The notes under the pieces: model-generated
Database searches by the model: none
What the model was told of the DNA's origin: nothing
What the model saw: only the letters and a program-made list of their open reading frames with translations
Made by a program: the position numbers and the translations under genes
NCBI GenBank assembly: GCA_012523465.1
Contig: JAAYIK010000011.1
Span: 1-64,000, forward strand
DNA: 64,000 bases
Direction: 5' to 3'
Origin: Lysobacteraceae bacterium
Lineage (GTDB): Bacteria; Pseudomonadota; Gammaproteobacteria; Nitrococcales; AK92
Part shown: one piece after another, positions 56,002 through 64,000 of the stretch
Numbering within the stretch: position 1 is the stretch's first letter
How the letters are laid out: every line of letters starts with the position of its first letter

Positions 56002-56973
56002 CTACCGCTGTTGCTCGCCGACGGTATCGGCAACATGGGCGCCGCGCCGGCCGCGCGGCTTGTCGGTCACTTCGGTGGTATCAAGCGCGGTCTGGTGCTC
56101 GATCTCGGCGTTGAGCTCGGCACCCAGTAGCACCGAATAGGCGGTCAGATAAAACCACATCATCAGAATGACAATGGCGCCGACCGAGCCGTAGGTCTTG
56201 CCGTAGTTGCCGAAGTTGGCCACGTAAACCGAGAACAGCACGGAGCCGGCCAACCACAGCGCCGTGGCCACGCCCGCCCCCCAGCTCACCCAGCGCCAGC
56301 GCGGCTCGTTGCGGCTGGGACCGAAACGGTAGACTACCGCCAGCCCGACAACGATCATGGCCAGCAGCAACGGCCAGCTGGCCAGCGAAGCGATGGCTGC
56401 CGGCAAGCCGTCCAGGCCAAACAGACGTATCGCTGCCGGCAGTACGGCGATCAGCCCCAGCGCGAAAATCATGAACAGGACGCCGCCCAGCGTCAGCAGC
56501 AGCGCGATGGCGTTGAGCTTGATGAAGCCGCGCTGCTCGGCTTCGCCGTAGGCGATGTTCAGCCCTTGGATCAGCGCCTTGACGCCGGCAGAGGCGCTCC
56601 ACAGGGCCAGCAGGATGCCTGCCGCCACGCCCAGGCTCAGCCCGCCGCGCGGCTGGCTGGCCAGGCTTTGCAGCTGCTGCTGCAAAACGCCGGCGGCCTC
56701 GGCCGGGATGATGTGGATGACGGCCTGGACCTGGCGCTCAATGGCAGCCGGGTCTGCGACCAGACCATAAATCGAGATCAGCGCGGCCAGGGCGGGAAAG
56801 ATCGCCAGCAAGGAATAGAATCCCACCCCGGCCGCAACCAGGCTGATGGAATCCCGCTCCGCTTCCCGTCTGGTGCGCAGCAGGATGTCCTTCCAGCCGG
56901 CACGCGGGATCTCGCCGGGGCTGCGCGCCAGGCGTCCTCTGCGACGCTCCTCGATGCTGATGCGTTTCGCCAT
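56002..56973 (-). CDS. YihY/BrkB-family inner-membrane protein
   Basis: 323 residues with six hydrophobic helices. ERDSISLVAAGVGFYSLLAIFPALAALISIYG at residues ~40-70 is the family hallmark, with NFGNYGKTYGSVGAIVILMMWFYLTAYSVLLGAELNAEIE near the C-terminus. Although once called ribonuclease BN, the family is membrane-embedded with unproved function. ATG 56973 is the family-consistent start; the frame extends upstream with an Arg-rich stretch not expected to be coding. It follows the DUF3618 gene by 43 bases. Confidence 0.9.
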   Translation of the reverse strand: MAKRISIEERRRGRLARSPGEIPRAGWKDILLRTRREAERDSISLVAAGVGFYSLLAIFPALAALISIYGLVADPAAIERQVQAVIHIIPAEAAGVLQQQLQSLASQPRGGLSLGVAAGILLALWSASAGVKALIQGLNIAYGEAEQRGFIKLNAIALLLTLGGVLFMIFALGLIAVLPAAIRLFGLDGLPAAIASLASWPLLLAMIVVGLAVVYRFGPSRNEPRWRWVSWGAGVATALWLAGSVLFSVYVANFGNYGKTYGSVGAIVILMMWFYLTAYSVLLGAELNAEIEHQTALDTTEVTDKPRGRRGAHVADTVGEQQR

Positions 56974-57016
56974 CTGCCGCCCCGTCCCGTCGCATGCGTC
57001 TGCCCGCCTGCGGCCA

Positions 57017-57958
57017 TCACAAGCCTGGCTGCGGCTGCGAGCCCGACTGGCGGGCCTCGGCTGCCGCCGCATGCGCTGTCTCGCTCGGCTGTCCCTCGGC
57101 TTCGGCCGCCGACTGTCCCAGCTCTTCCTCGCCGGCCTGCCGGGCCGCATCTCCCGCTGCCTGGGCGATACGCTTGCCCTTGCGCAGCTGCAGCCGCGCC
57201 TGCCGCTCGACCTCACCGGTCAGGCGGTCGCGGGCTGCCCCCATGGCCTCGTCTTCCTGCCGCGTCGGCGGCAACAAGGAACCGAGAGTGGCGCCGACGG
57301 CGATGCCCAGCGCTCCCACCAGCAGCGGCTGCTCCTGCAGCAGGGCGTCGAAGTTGCCGCGGGCGCGCTGCATCCCGTGGCGGGCGCTGTCGCTGAGCCG
57401 GGCCGCCCGCTCGCGGGCCGTGTGGCGCAGCCGGTCGGTCCGCTCATGCAGGCTGCTGCCGGCAGCAGCCGTCCCCTGAGTGGCCCGGTCCGAAGCACGG
57501 TCGAAACGCTCGCGCATGCTGCTGCCAGCGCTGCCTATGCTTTCCCCCGCCCTGCTCAACTGCTCGCGGCTGGCCGCCACCATGCCACCCAGCGTCCCAG
57601 CCATATCGCTCATGCGCTCGCCGAGACGGCTGTCGGCCGCCCGATCCGGCGCATAGCGTCCTTCCCGGCCCGACAGCATCAGCCAGGCCAGGCCTATCCC
57701 CATCAACGTGATGGGCACCGGGTTGCGCTTGACCGCCTCGTTCAGGTTGTGAGCGAACTCGCGACCGCCACTATGACGCAGATAATCCAGCGCCTCGTCC
57801 ACCAGACCGCCCGGCGACAAGCGCTGCAGAATCGCTTCCAGGGTATGATCCAGCTGCGAGCGGGTGTGGCGGATATCGAGCTGGATTTGTTCCGCGCTGC
57901 GCCCAGCCGGGTCCGTGCCAGCGGCCACCTTGGATCCGCCATTGACTCCGTTGCTCAT
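57017..57958 (-). CDS. DUF3618 protein
   Basis: 313 residues. The N-terminal DUF3618 segment RSAEQIQLDIRHTRSQLDHTLEAILQRLSP (residues ~20-48) is followed by a single membrane helix (NPVPITLMGIGLAWLML, near 90), a long Ala/Arg/Ser-rich helical region, a second hydrophobic stretch (LLVGALGIAVGATLGSLLPP, near 240) and a basic/Gln-rich tail. Domain makeup is like YqjD/ElaB-type ribosome-tethering proteins, though it is longer. Its start overlaps the holin-like gene by 4 bases. Confidence 0.85.
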   Translation of the reverse strand: MSNGVNGGSKVAAGTDPAGRSAEQIQLDIRHTRSQLDHTLEAILQRLSPGGLVDEALDYLRHSGGREFAHNLNEAVKRNPVPITLMGIGLAWLMLSGREGRYAPDRAADSRLGERMSDMAGTLGGMVAASREQLSRAGESIGSAGSSMRERFDRASDRATQGTAAAGSSLHERTDRLRHTARERAARLSDSARHGMQRARGNFDALLQEQPLLVGALGIAVGATLGSLLPPTRQEDEAMGAARDRLTGEVERQARLQLRKGKRIAQAAGDAARQAGEEELGQSAAEAEGQPSETAHAAAAEARQSGSQPQPGL

Positions 57959-58380
57959 TGCACTCTCCTCGCTGCCACGTCCGCATCTCGGCGCAGCGAC
58001 TCGAACGTGCGCTGCGGCATCATGTTGCGCGCCTTGAGCCGGCTGCGGCCGGCCGCCATTGCCAGCAGCCCCACCAGCAGCGCTGCGCCACCCACGATCA
58101 GGGCGGCCCAGCCCGGATGCATCAGTTCGGACAGCCCGTACACCCCCGCCATCAGCAAGACGAACAGCGATGCGAAGGCGATGACGCCGCCGGCAACCAG
58201 CCACGTCACCCCGCTGCGGGCCTGAGCGATCTTCTCGGACGTCTCCGCCCGCGCCAGCGCCACCTCCTGGCGAAACAGCATGGAGAGCTGGGCGGTTAGC
58301 TCGCCAAACAAGGCGCGCAGCGGCGGCTGATCGCTCTCGCCCCGGCGGGCATGCTCGCGGCGAATATCGTGCACAGCCAT
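57955..58380 (-). CDS. Phage-holin-like (DUF1469/YqjE type) membrane protein
   Basis: 141 residues. PPLRALFGELTAQLSMLFRQEVALARAE is the characteristic pre-membrane helix of the family, followed by two membrane helices (GVTWLVAGGVIAFASLFVLLMAGVY and AALIVGGAALLVGLLAMAAG). Despite the holin name, chromosomal members such as YqjE are envelope proteins of unknown role. It shares one base with the upstream gene (TGATG) and four with the downstream gene, so the three are translationally coupled. Confidence 0.88.
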   Translation of the reverse strand: MAVHDIRREHARRGESDQPPLRALFGELTAQLSMLFRQEVALARAETSEKIAQARSGVTWLVAGGVIAFASLFVLLMAGVYGLSELMHPGWAALIVGGAALLVGLLAMAAGRSRLKARNMMPQRTFESLRRDADVAARRVQ

Positions 58381-59021
58381 CAGAAATCCCTCCCGCCAGG
58401 CATGGCCGAATCGGCCGCTCGGTCGCCGGCAGCGACCTCATCCGGGTCGGCATGGGCGCCGGTGACATAGCGCCGCGATGCCTCCTCCTCGGGCGTGGCT
58501 GCCATTCCTTCGTAGGCCTCGTCGTACTCGCCCCGGTCACGCTGGCGAACGCCGGAGCTCTTGAAGAAGCGCGACAGCAGAAAGCCGACCGCGACGGCAC
58601 CGCCGACGAACAGCGCCGGCTGCCGGCGCAACAGGCTGCCGGCCTGGTCGAACAGGCTGTCAACGTCGCGCTGGCGTAGCATGTCTGACAGCTGCTCCAG
58701 CCCCGTCGCCGCCTGCTCCAGCACGCGTCCTGCGGCCTGTTGGCCTTCCTGCTGCCTGCACTGCTCGGCCGACTGTTTCAGGGCGCGGGCAATGCCAGCC
58801 AACTGCTCCGCCGCGCTGCGGGTACGCTCCTGCAGCAGCTGGCGGCTGCGGCTCCTGGCCTCCTCGGTCAAACTACCGATTTGTGCGCCAAGTCCTGCGG
58901 ATTGCTCTCCCGACGGCCGTGCGCTGCCGGACCCGCTCTGGCTTCCTTGCATGGCCCCGCCAGGACTGGCCGCCGCTGGCGGCGTTGCGCCGGTCGTCCG
59001 TCGCTCTGGCGTATCTGGCAT
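58380..59021 (-). CDS. Hypothetical membrane-anchored protein of the DUF3618 cassette
   Basis: 213 residues. A Ser/Gly/Pro-rich N-terminus is followed by an amphipathic coiled-coil-like region (about residues 45-120, Gln/Arg/Glu rich), one membrane helix (PALFVGGAVAVGFLLSRFF, near 140) and an acidic tail with repeated Asp-Pro/Glu (EGMAATPEEEASRRYV, ADPDEVAAGD). GGGAGG precedes ATG 59021. First gene of a three-gene coupled cassette. The ARRQPALFxxGAxxxGFxLSRFFKSS segment resembles a common linker-membrane module in nutrient-stress proteins; function unknown. Confidence 0.75.
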   Translation of the reverse strand: MPDTPERRTTGATPPAAASPGGAMQGSQSGSGSARPSGEQSAGLGAQIGSLTEEARSRSRQLLQERTRSAAEQLAGIARALKQSAEQCRQQEGQQAAGRVLEQAATGLEQLSDMLRQRDVDSLFDQAGSLLRRQPALFVGGAVAVGFLLSRFFKSSGVRQRDRGEYDEAYEGMAATPEEEASRRYVTGAHADPDEVAAGDRAADSAMPGGRDF

Positions 59022-59236
59022 CGTCCTCCCTCCCTGTTCATTGGCCTTGCACGCAGACGCCGGCACCGTCGGTCGTGCCGAGACGAACCGGACGATCGAC
59101 GCATGCGCCGCGCATCTTGCCTAACTGGGGACAGGGACAGAGGGCCGCAAGGTCCGAATGTTCTAAGACAATGAATTTACTATGGAGCAGGGTCGGACCA
59201 GGCTACCGCCCCGGCAGAAGGTCGCTAACCGGCTCG

Positions 59237-59659
59237 CTAGTCGTCGAGAACGGGCCGGCCGCGGCTGGCCTTGAGGGCGCTGCGCCGGCGCTTGGCCTGC
59301 AGCCGACGCAACTTGGCCGCCCGCGTGGGCTTGGTCGGACGGCGCGGCTTGGGTGCCGTTGCCGCGGAGGCGATGAGAGCGATCAGCCGCGCCCGGGCAT
59401 CGTCGCGATTGCGTTCCTGGCTGCGAAAGCGGCTGGCCTCGATCAGCAGCACGCCGTTGGCGCTGATCCGCCGGCCCGCCAGCCGAATCAGCCGCTGCTT
59501 GACCGCGGACGGCAGGCTGGGGCTGGCGGCCACGTCAAAGCGCAGCTGGACCGCGCTGGCCACCTTGTTGACGTTCTGCCCGCCTGGCCCCGAGGCGCAC
59601 ACGAAGCGCTCCTCCAGCTCGACTTCGGAAATGGCAATGGTAGGCGTGACTTGCAGCAT
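59237..59659 (-). CDS. arfB: Ribosome-rescue peptidyl-tRNA hydrolase ArfB
   Basis: 140 residues. CASGPGGQNVNKVASAVQLRFD carries the GGQ catalytic motif near residue 28 in the RF1-like fold, and the C-terminal tail is strongly basic (RRPTKPTRAAKLRRLQAKRRRSALK), which enters the empty mRNA channel. It hydrolyses peptidyl-tRNA on stalled ribosomes. ATG 59659 matches the family N-terminus; a GTG at 59680 is also in frame. Confidence 0.94.
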   Translation of the reverse strand: MLQVTPTIAISEVELEERFVCASGPGGQNVNKVASAVQLRFDVAASPSLPSAVKQRLIRLAGRRISANGVLLIEASRFRSQERNRDDARARLIALIASAATAPKPRRPTKPTRAAKLRRLQAKRRRSALKASRGRPVLDD

Positions 59660-59709
59660 CGGTAGGACTTGCGGTAGCACGGCCCCAGGCTGCCGGCGCT
59701 TGCCCCGTG

Positions 59710-60522
59710 CTAGGCCTCCAGCTGTTCCAGTGCGGCCAGCTCTTCGGCGGAAAAGCCAGCCGCCAAGCGGGCGTCCGTGTTGAAGGGACCCCGCAGGCGC
59801 CCCCGCATATAGCGGCTCAGCAGCTCGCGGAAGGTCGGCTCGGGATCGAGCCCACGCTGGGCGCAGGCGTACTTGAACCAGCGCGAGCCGATGGCGACGT
59901 GGCCCACCTCCTCTTCCAGAATGATCTCCAGCAGCCCAACCGTCTCGAGGTCGCCGACGGCGCGCAGCCGCTCCAGCATGCCTGGGGTCACGTCCAGGCC
60001 GCGGGCCTCCAGTACCCGCGGCACCAGCGCCATGCGCACCAGGTAGTCATGGGCGGTCTGCTCGGCCATCTCCCAGAGTCCGTTGTGAGCGGGGAAGTCA
60101 CCATAGTCGTAGCCAAGGGCGCGTAGCCGGTCGCGTAGCATACGGAAATGCCGCCCCTCCTCTTCTGCCACCCGCAGCCAGTCGCCGTAATACCAGGCCG
60201 GCAACCCGCGGAAGCGATAAACGGCATCCAGCGCCAGGTTGATGGCGTTGAATTCGATGTGAGCGATGGCATGGATCATCGCCGCACGCCCCTGCAGCGT
60301 GGTCAGGCGCCGCTGCACCAGCTCCCGCGGCGCCACCAGCTGCGGTCGCGGCGGCCGGCCGGGCGCGGCGATCGGCTCGGGGCCTGCCGCAGCCAGATCC
60401 AGCCGCAGCCGGCCAGCCAGCCAATCGGCGCGCAGCACGCACGTGAGCTCGATCTTGTGCTCCGGATCGGCGGCGGCGAGCGCTTCCAGGACGCGGCCGA
60501 ATAGGTCTGATCGGTTCTTCAT
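59710..60522 (-). CDS. DUF455 ferritin-like protein
   Basis: 270 residues with a C-terminal di-iron-type four-helix bundle. Metal ligands are probably Glu and His in IHAIAHIEFNAINLALDA, in RVAEEEGRHFRMLRDRL and in IILEEEVGHVAIGSRWFKY. Full length for DUF455 proteins. Distant relatives include tRNA hydroxylase MiaE, but the activity is not established. Lies 50 bases from arfB and 31 bases after the glycerate kinase gene. Confidence 0.88.
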   Translation of the reverse strand: MKNRSDLFGRVLEALAAADPEHKIELTCVLRADWLAGRLRLDLAAAGPEPIAAPGRPPRPQLVAPRELVQRRLTTLQGRAAMIHAIAHIEFNAINLALDAVYRFRGLPAWYYGDWLRVAEEEGRHFRMLRDRLRALGYDYGDFPAHNGLWEMAEQTAHDYLVRMALVPRVLEARGLDVTPGMLERLRAVGDLETVGLLEIILEEEVGHVAIGSRWFKYACAQRGLDPEPTFRELLSRYMRGRLRGPFNTDARLAAGFSAEELAALEQLEA

Positions 60523-60553
60523 GCTCGGGCTCCTCTTGTCGATAATGCGGCCG

Positions 60554-61777
60554 CTACTGCCGCCAGCCGATCACCAAGTCCATCACGTTGGTGCCAGTCG
60601 GCCCAGTGGCGATCAAATCGCCGCTGGCCGCCAACGCCGTGCCCGCATCGGCAGCGGCCAGCGCCTGCACCGGATCGTGGCCTGCGGCGCGACAGCGGTC
60701 GATGGTACCGCCGTCCACGAGGGCGCCGGCGTCTTCAGTCGGCCCGTCGCTGCCGTCGGTACCGGCAGCCAGCAGCAACGCGTCCTGGCGCCCAGCGAGC
60801 ACCTGCGCCGCCGCCAAGGCCAGGGCCTGCATGCGACCGCCGCGGCCTGGTCGCGCCGGCAGCGTCACCGTCGGCTCGCCGCCCCACAGGTGGACGCCCG
60901 GCGGCCCGGCCAGCAGCTGCTGCGCCAGCAAGACGCCCAGCTCCGCCGCCTCGCCGCGCAGAAACTCGGGGTGCTGGTACACCGGTAACCCCAACGCGCG
61001 GGCCCGCTCCGCCGCGGCGCGTAAGGCATCGGCATTGCGAGCGACGATTTCCAGCTCGATCCTGCCGAAGACGGGATCATCCGGCCGCGGAGCCGGTTCT
61101 GTCACCAGCAGGTGCCGCAGCTCGGCAGGCAGCTCCTCGGGCGCGACCGGCGCATCACTGCTCGCCGTCACCGGCCCCGAGCCGATGACCGCCGGATCGT
61201 CGCCCTCCACGTCCGAGATCAGCAAGGCCAGCACCGGTCGCGGGGCCAACCACTGCGCCAGCCGCCCCCCCTTGATAAGCGAGCAGGCCCGCCGCAGCCG
61301 GTTGATGGCCCGGATGTCCAGGCCCGAAGCCAGCAGGTGGTGGTTGAGACGTTGCAGATCGTCAACCGTGGCCCCGGATGGCAGCACCTCCACCAAACTG
61401 GACGCACCGCCGGACAACAGCAGGAGGCACTGCGCATCCGCGGGCGTGGCAGCGATGAACTCCAGCAATGCAGCGCCAGCAGCCAGACTGCTCTCGGCAG
61501 GGACAGGATGCGCCGCCTCCAGCAGCTGCACCGGCCGCTGGCGCCAGACGGCGGGATCGGCGTGGCCGTGCTTGGTGACGATGAGCCCGCGAACAATGCG
61601 CTCCTCCAGCTGGTCGAAGGCGCCTTCCGCCATCGCTTGCGCGGCCTTTCCCAACGCGATCAGGTGCACTGGCCCGGCGAAATCCCGCCGGGCCAGTGCC
61701 TCGCGCACGCTGCGGCGGCCGCTGACGGCGTCAAGGCCGCTGCGGTAAATGCGAAGCAGTTGCCGGCGCGGGCTCAT
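60554..61777 (-). CDS. Glycerate 2-kinase (MOFRL/DUF4147 type)
   Basis: 407 residues. The N-terminal DUF4147 domain has ALGKAAQAMA, KHGHAD, LLLLSGGASSLVEV (phosphate-binding) and LISDVEGDDPAVIGSGP; the C-terminal MOFRL domain has LWGGEPTVTLPARPGRGGRMQALAL and AAGTDGSDGPTEDAGALVD. Makes 2-phosphoglycerate from D-glycerate; older annotations call it hydroxypyruvate reductase TtuD. Start ATG 61777 has GAGGACTGG upstream and lies ten bases after metZ. Other glycerate-pathway genes are not adjacent. Confidence 0.92.
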   Translation of the reverse strand: MSPRRQLLRIYRSGLDAVSGRRSVREALARRDFAGPVHLIALGKAAQAMAEGAFDQLEERIVRGLIVTKHGHADPAVWRQRPVQLLEAAHPVPAESSLAAGAALLEFIAATPADAQCLLLLSGGASSLVEVLPSGATVDDLQRLNHHLLASGLDIRAINRLRRACSLIKGGRLAQWLAPRPVLALLISDVEGDDPAVIGSGPVTASSDAPVAPEELPAELRHLLVTEPAPRPDDPVFGRIELEIVARNADALRAAAERARALGLPVYQHPEFLRGEAAELGVLLAQQLLAGPPGVHLWGGEPTVTLPARPGRGGRMQALALAAAQVLAGRQDALLLAAGTDGSDGPTEDAGALVDGGTIDRCRAAGHDPVQALAAADAGTALAASGDLIATGPTGTNVMDLVIGWRQ

Positions 61778-61787
61778 GGTCCAGTCC

Positions 61788-62981
61788 TCAAGCGCTCGCC
61801 TGCAGACCGCGGGCCAGATCCCGCTGCAGGTCGCGCACGTCTTCCAGCCCCACCGAAACGCGCAATAGGCCTTCGGTGATCCCAGCCGCGGCACGCTGTT
61901 CGGGCGCGATGCGGCCGTGGGTGGTGGTGGCCGGATGGGTGATGGTGGTCTTGACATCCCCCAGGTTAGCGGTGATGGAGATCAGCTCCAGCGCGTCGAT
62001 CAGCCGCCAGGCAGCTTCCCGCCCCCCCGCGATTTCGAACGAGAGCACGCCGCCGAAGCCGGACTGCTGGCGCCGCGCCAGTTCATGCTGAGGATGCTCC
62101 GGCAACCCTGGGTAGTGAACCTTCAGCACCTGGGGCTGCGCCTTGAGCCACTGCGCCAGCACCATGGCATTCTCGCAGTGCAGCCGCATGCGCAACGGCA
62201 ACGTCTCCAGCCCCTTGGCAAACACCCAGGCGTTGAATGGGCTCATGCTCGGCCCGGCGGTGCGCAGAAAGCCGAAGATCTCCTTACCCACCCGCTCGCG
62301 GTCGCCGACCACGGCACCGCCGACGCAGCGCCCCTGGCCGTCGAGATATTTGGTCGCGGAATGGATGACGATATCCGCCCCCAGCTCCAGTGGGCGCTGC
62401 AGAATCGGCGTGCAGAAGCAATTGTCGACCACTAGCAGACAGTCGTGCGCCTTGGCCACCGCTGCCAGCTGGCGGATGTCGCCCAGCTCCATCAACGGGT
62501 TGGACGGCGTCTCGACAAACAGCATGCGCGTGTTGGGACGGATGGCCGCTTCCCAGGCCGCGCCGTCGCTCAACGGCACGAAGGTGGTCTCGACGCCGAA
62601 GCGCGGCAGAACCTTGTCGAACAGCGACACCGTGCTGCCGAATACCGAGGACGAGCAGACGATGTGGTCGCCGGCGCGCAGCAATGACATGCAGGTGGCC
62701 AGGATAGCGCTCATGCCGGACGCCGTGGCGACGCAGCACTCGCCGCCTTCCAGGGCGGCCAGCCGCTCCTGGAACAAGCGTACGCTGGGGTTGGTGAAGC
62801 GCGAGTAGATGTTTCCCGGCAATTCATCGGCAAAGCGCGCCGCCGCCTCGGCCGCGCTCTTGAAGACGAAGCTGGAGGTCATAAAGATGGGCTCGTTGTG
62901 CTCGGCCTCGTCGGTGCGCTGCTGGCCGGAACGAATCGCCCGTGTTGCCAAACTCCAGCTGCAATCGTCTTCCTGGTGCAT
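61788..62981 (-). CDS. metZ: O-succinylhomoserine sulfhydrylase MetZ
   Basis: 397 residues, Cys/Met-metabolism PLP family. NEPIFMTSSFVFKSAAEAAARFA and YSRFTNPSV are the MetZ-type N-terminal region; the PLP-Lys is in HSATKYLDGQGRCVGG near residue 210; LLRVSVGLEDVRDLQRDL ends the protein. It makes homocysteine directly from O-succinylhomoserine and sulfide, bypassing cystathionine. Directly follows purF, the order seen in Pseudomonas. Confidence 0.94.
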   Translation of the reverse strand: MHQEDDCSWSLATRAIRSGQQRTDEAEHNEPIFMTSSFVFKSAAEAAARFADELPGNIYSRFTNPSVRLFQERLAALEGGECCVATASGMSAILATCMSLLRAGDHIVCSSSVFGSTVSLFDKVLPRFGVETTFVPLSDGAAWEAAIRPNTRMLFVETPSNPLMELGDIRQLAAVAKAHDCLLVVDNCFCTPILQRPLELGADIVIHSATKYLDGQGRCVGGAVVGDRERVGKEIFGFLRTAGPSMSPFNAWVFAKGLETLPLRMRLHCENAMVLAQWLKAQPQVLKVHYPGLPEHPQHELARRQQSGFGGVLSFEIAGGREAAWRLIDALELISITANLGDVKTTITHPATTTHGRIAPEQRAAAGITEGLLRVSVGLEDVRDLQRDLARGLQASA

Positions 62982-63096
62982 CGAATTCTCCGTATCTGTT
63001 CAACAAAAACCCGAAGGGGTATTTCATCACAGCAGCGCCAACCCCGCTGCCATGGGTTGGGAATAAGCACATAACCGTCCGTGGCGGCAGCGGCGG

Positions 63097-64000
63097 TCAA
63101 GGCTGGGTCGGCAGCGGAGTGACCACGCTGTCGTTGATCACCGCCTCGTCGGCCAGCGCCCCGACGCGGCGCAACCGCAGCTGCTCCAGCAGTTCCTCGG
63201 TCACGCCTCCGGTGACGTACTTGCCATCGAAACAGGAGCAGTCAAACTGGGTTATGGACTTGTTGCCCTGCCGGACGGCAGCGATCAAGTCCTCCAGGTC
63301 CTGGTAAATCAGACGATCGCAGCCAATGTATTCGCGCACCTGCTCCTCGCTGCGGCCGTGGGCGATCAGCTCGCTGGCATCCGGCATATCGATGCCGTAG
63401 ACGTTGGGATAACGCACCGGCGGCGCGGCCGACGCCAGATAAACTTTCTTCGCTCCCATGTCACGGGCCATTTGCACGATCTGCTTTGAGGTCGTGCCAC
63501 GAACGATGGAGTCGTCCACCAGCAACACGTTCTTGCCACGGAACTCGAGCTCGATGGGGTTGAGCTTGTAGCGCACCGATTTGGTCCGCTGCTTCTGCCC
63601 GGGCATGATGAAGGTTCGGGCGATATAGCGGTTCTTGATAAAGCCTTCGCGATAGGGCACGTTGAGCCGATACGCCATCTGCAGCGCGGCAGTGCGGCTG
63701 GTGTCCGGCACCGGGATGACCACATCGATGTCGTGATCCGGCCACACCCGCAGCAGCTTCTCCGCTAGCTTCTCACCCATGCGCAAGCGGGATTTGTAGA
63801 CGGCGATGTCGTCGATGATGGAGTCAGGGCGGGCCAGGTAAACGAACTCGAAGATGCAGGGTGAGAGGACGGGATTCTCGGCGCACTGGCGGGCATGCAC
63901 GTTGCCGTCCTTGTCGATGTAGATGGCCTCGCCCGGCGCGATATCGCGCATCAGCTCGAACCCCATCACGTCCAACGCCACGCTCTCGGAGGCGATGCAA
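63097..64000 (-). CDS. purF: Amidophosphoribosyltransferase PurF, C-terminal part
   Basis: First committed step of purine synthesis. The gene runs off the right edge; what is visible is the C-terminal phosphoribosyltransferase half from about [22 protein letters not shown]. The PRPP loop [18 protein letters not shown] and [15 protein letters not shown] are intact, and [15 protein letters not shown] and [15 protein letters not shown] match gammaproteobacterial PurF. The glutaminase half with its Cys nucleophile is outside the window. Confidence 0.95.
   Translation of the reverse strand, partial: CIASESVALDVMGFELMRDIAPGEAIYIDKDGNVHARQCAENPVLSPCIFEFVYLARPDSIIDDIAVYKSRLRMGEKLAEKLLRVWPDHDIDVVIPVPDTSRTAALQMAYRLNVPYREGFIKNRYIARTFIMPGQKQRTKSVRYKLNPIELEFRGKNVLLVDDSIVRGTTSKQIVQMARDMGAKKVYLASAAPPVRYPNVYGIDMPDASELIAHGRSEEQVREYIGCDRLIYQDLEDLIAAVRQGNKSITQFDCSCFDGKYVTGGVTEELLEQLRLRRVGALADEAVINDSVVTPLPTQP

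Noticed and set aside
57959-58663. N-terminal extension of the DUF3618 protein
   Set aside because: The extension overlaps the holin-like gene in another frame, and the DUF3618 start at 57958 has the usual coupling overlap.
62990-63030. Short hairpin after purF as a terminator
   Set aside because: The stem is only about 4 bp and sits in the metZ leader; too weak to call.

Overview
The window comes from a GC-rich, non-enteric gammaproteobacterium. The strongest clue is gene order: a minor-pilin operon followed by ispH-lspA-ileS-ribF-murJ, rpsT, proB-obgE, rpmA-rplU and ispB. This is essentially the Pseudomonas order, as is the purF-metZ pair at the right end. Some differences (fimT downstream of pilE, no fkpB between ispH and lspA) suggest a more distant relative. 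Genus cannot be decided from the sequence alone.

Layout. 1-2.7 kb is accessory DNA: the 3' part of an ISL3-family insertion sequence, a membrane-protein gene whose 5' end the IS replaced, and an orphan gene with an unclear start. It is bounded by tRNA-Thr(CGT), which has a clear promoter and terminator. 2.9-10 kb is the type IV pilus minor-pilin/PilY1 operon. 10-21.6 kb is core housekeeping: isoprenoid, lipoprotein and lipid II steps, Ile-tRNA synthetase, riboflavin kinase, proline synthesis, ribosomal proteins, polyprenyl synthase and tRNA-Pro(CGG). 21.9-34.4 kb holds a catalase/ankyrin pair, aconitase, an unusual aa3-type oxidase operon with subunits I and III fused, a PilZ protein, an M48 lipoprotein protease, a copper-chaperone-like protein and a glycosyltransferase.

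34.4-41.6 kb is one operon for a TetR regulator, a branched-chain-amino-acid-type ABC importer and a class III aminotransferase. It carries two independent lesions: an amber codon inside the ABC signature motif of livF and a one-base frameshift in the binding-protein gene. 41.7-45.3 kb has DNA polymerase IV, a MATE pump, a short-chain dehydrogenase and a very small proline-rich ORF. 45.4-53.8 kb is a catabolic locus (FAH-family hydrolase, RraA-family aldolase, divergent SDR, LysR regulator, aspartate-dehydrogenase-like enzyme, isochorismatase-fold hydrolase, TRAP importer). No standard pathway matches this set, so it is the best candidate here for something undescribed.

54-64 kb has a methyltransferase, membrane proteins, a translationally coupled envelope/ribosome-associated-type cassette (DUF3618, holin-like and a third protein), ArfB, a DUF455 ferritin-like protein, glycerate kinase, metZ and the 3' part of purF. 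I saw no CRISPR array, rRNA gene or prophage module. No stretch longer than 300 bases lacks a gene.
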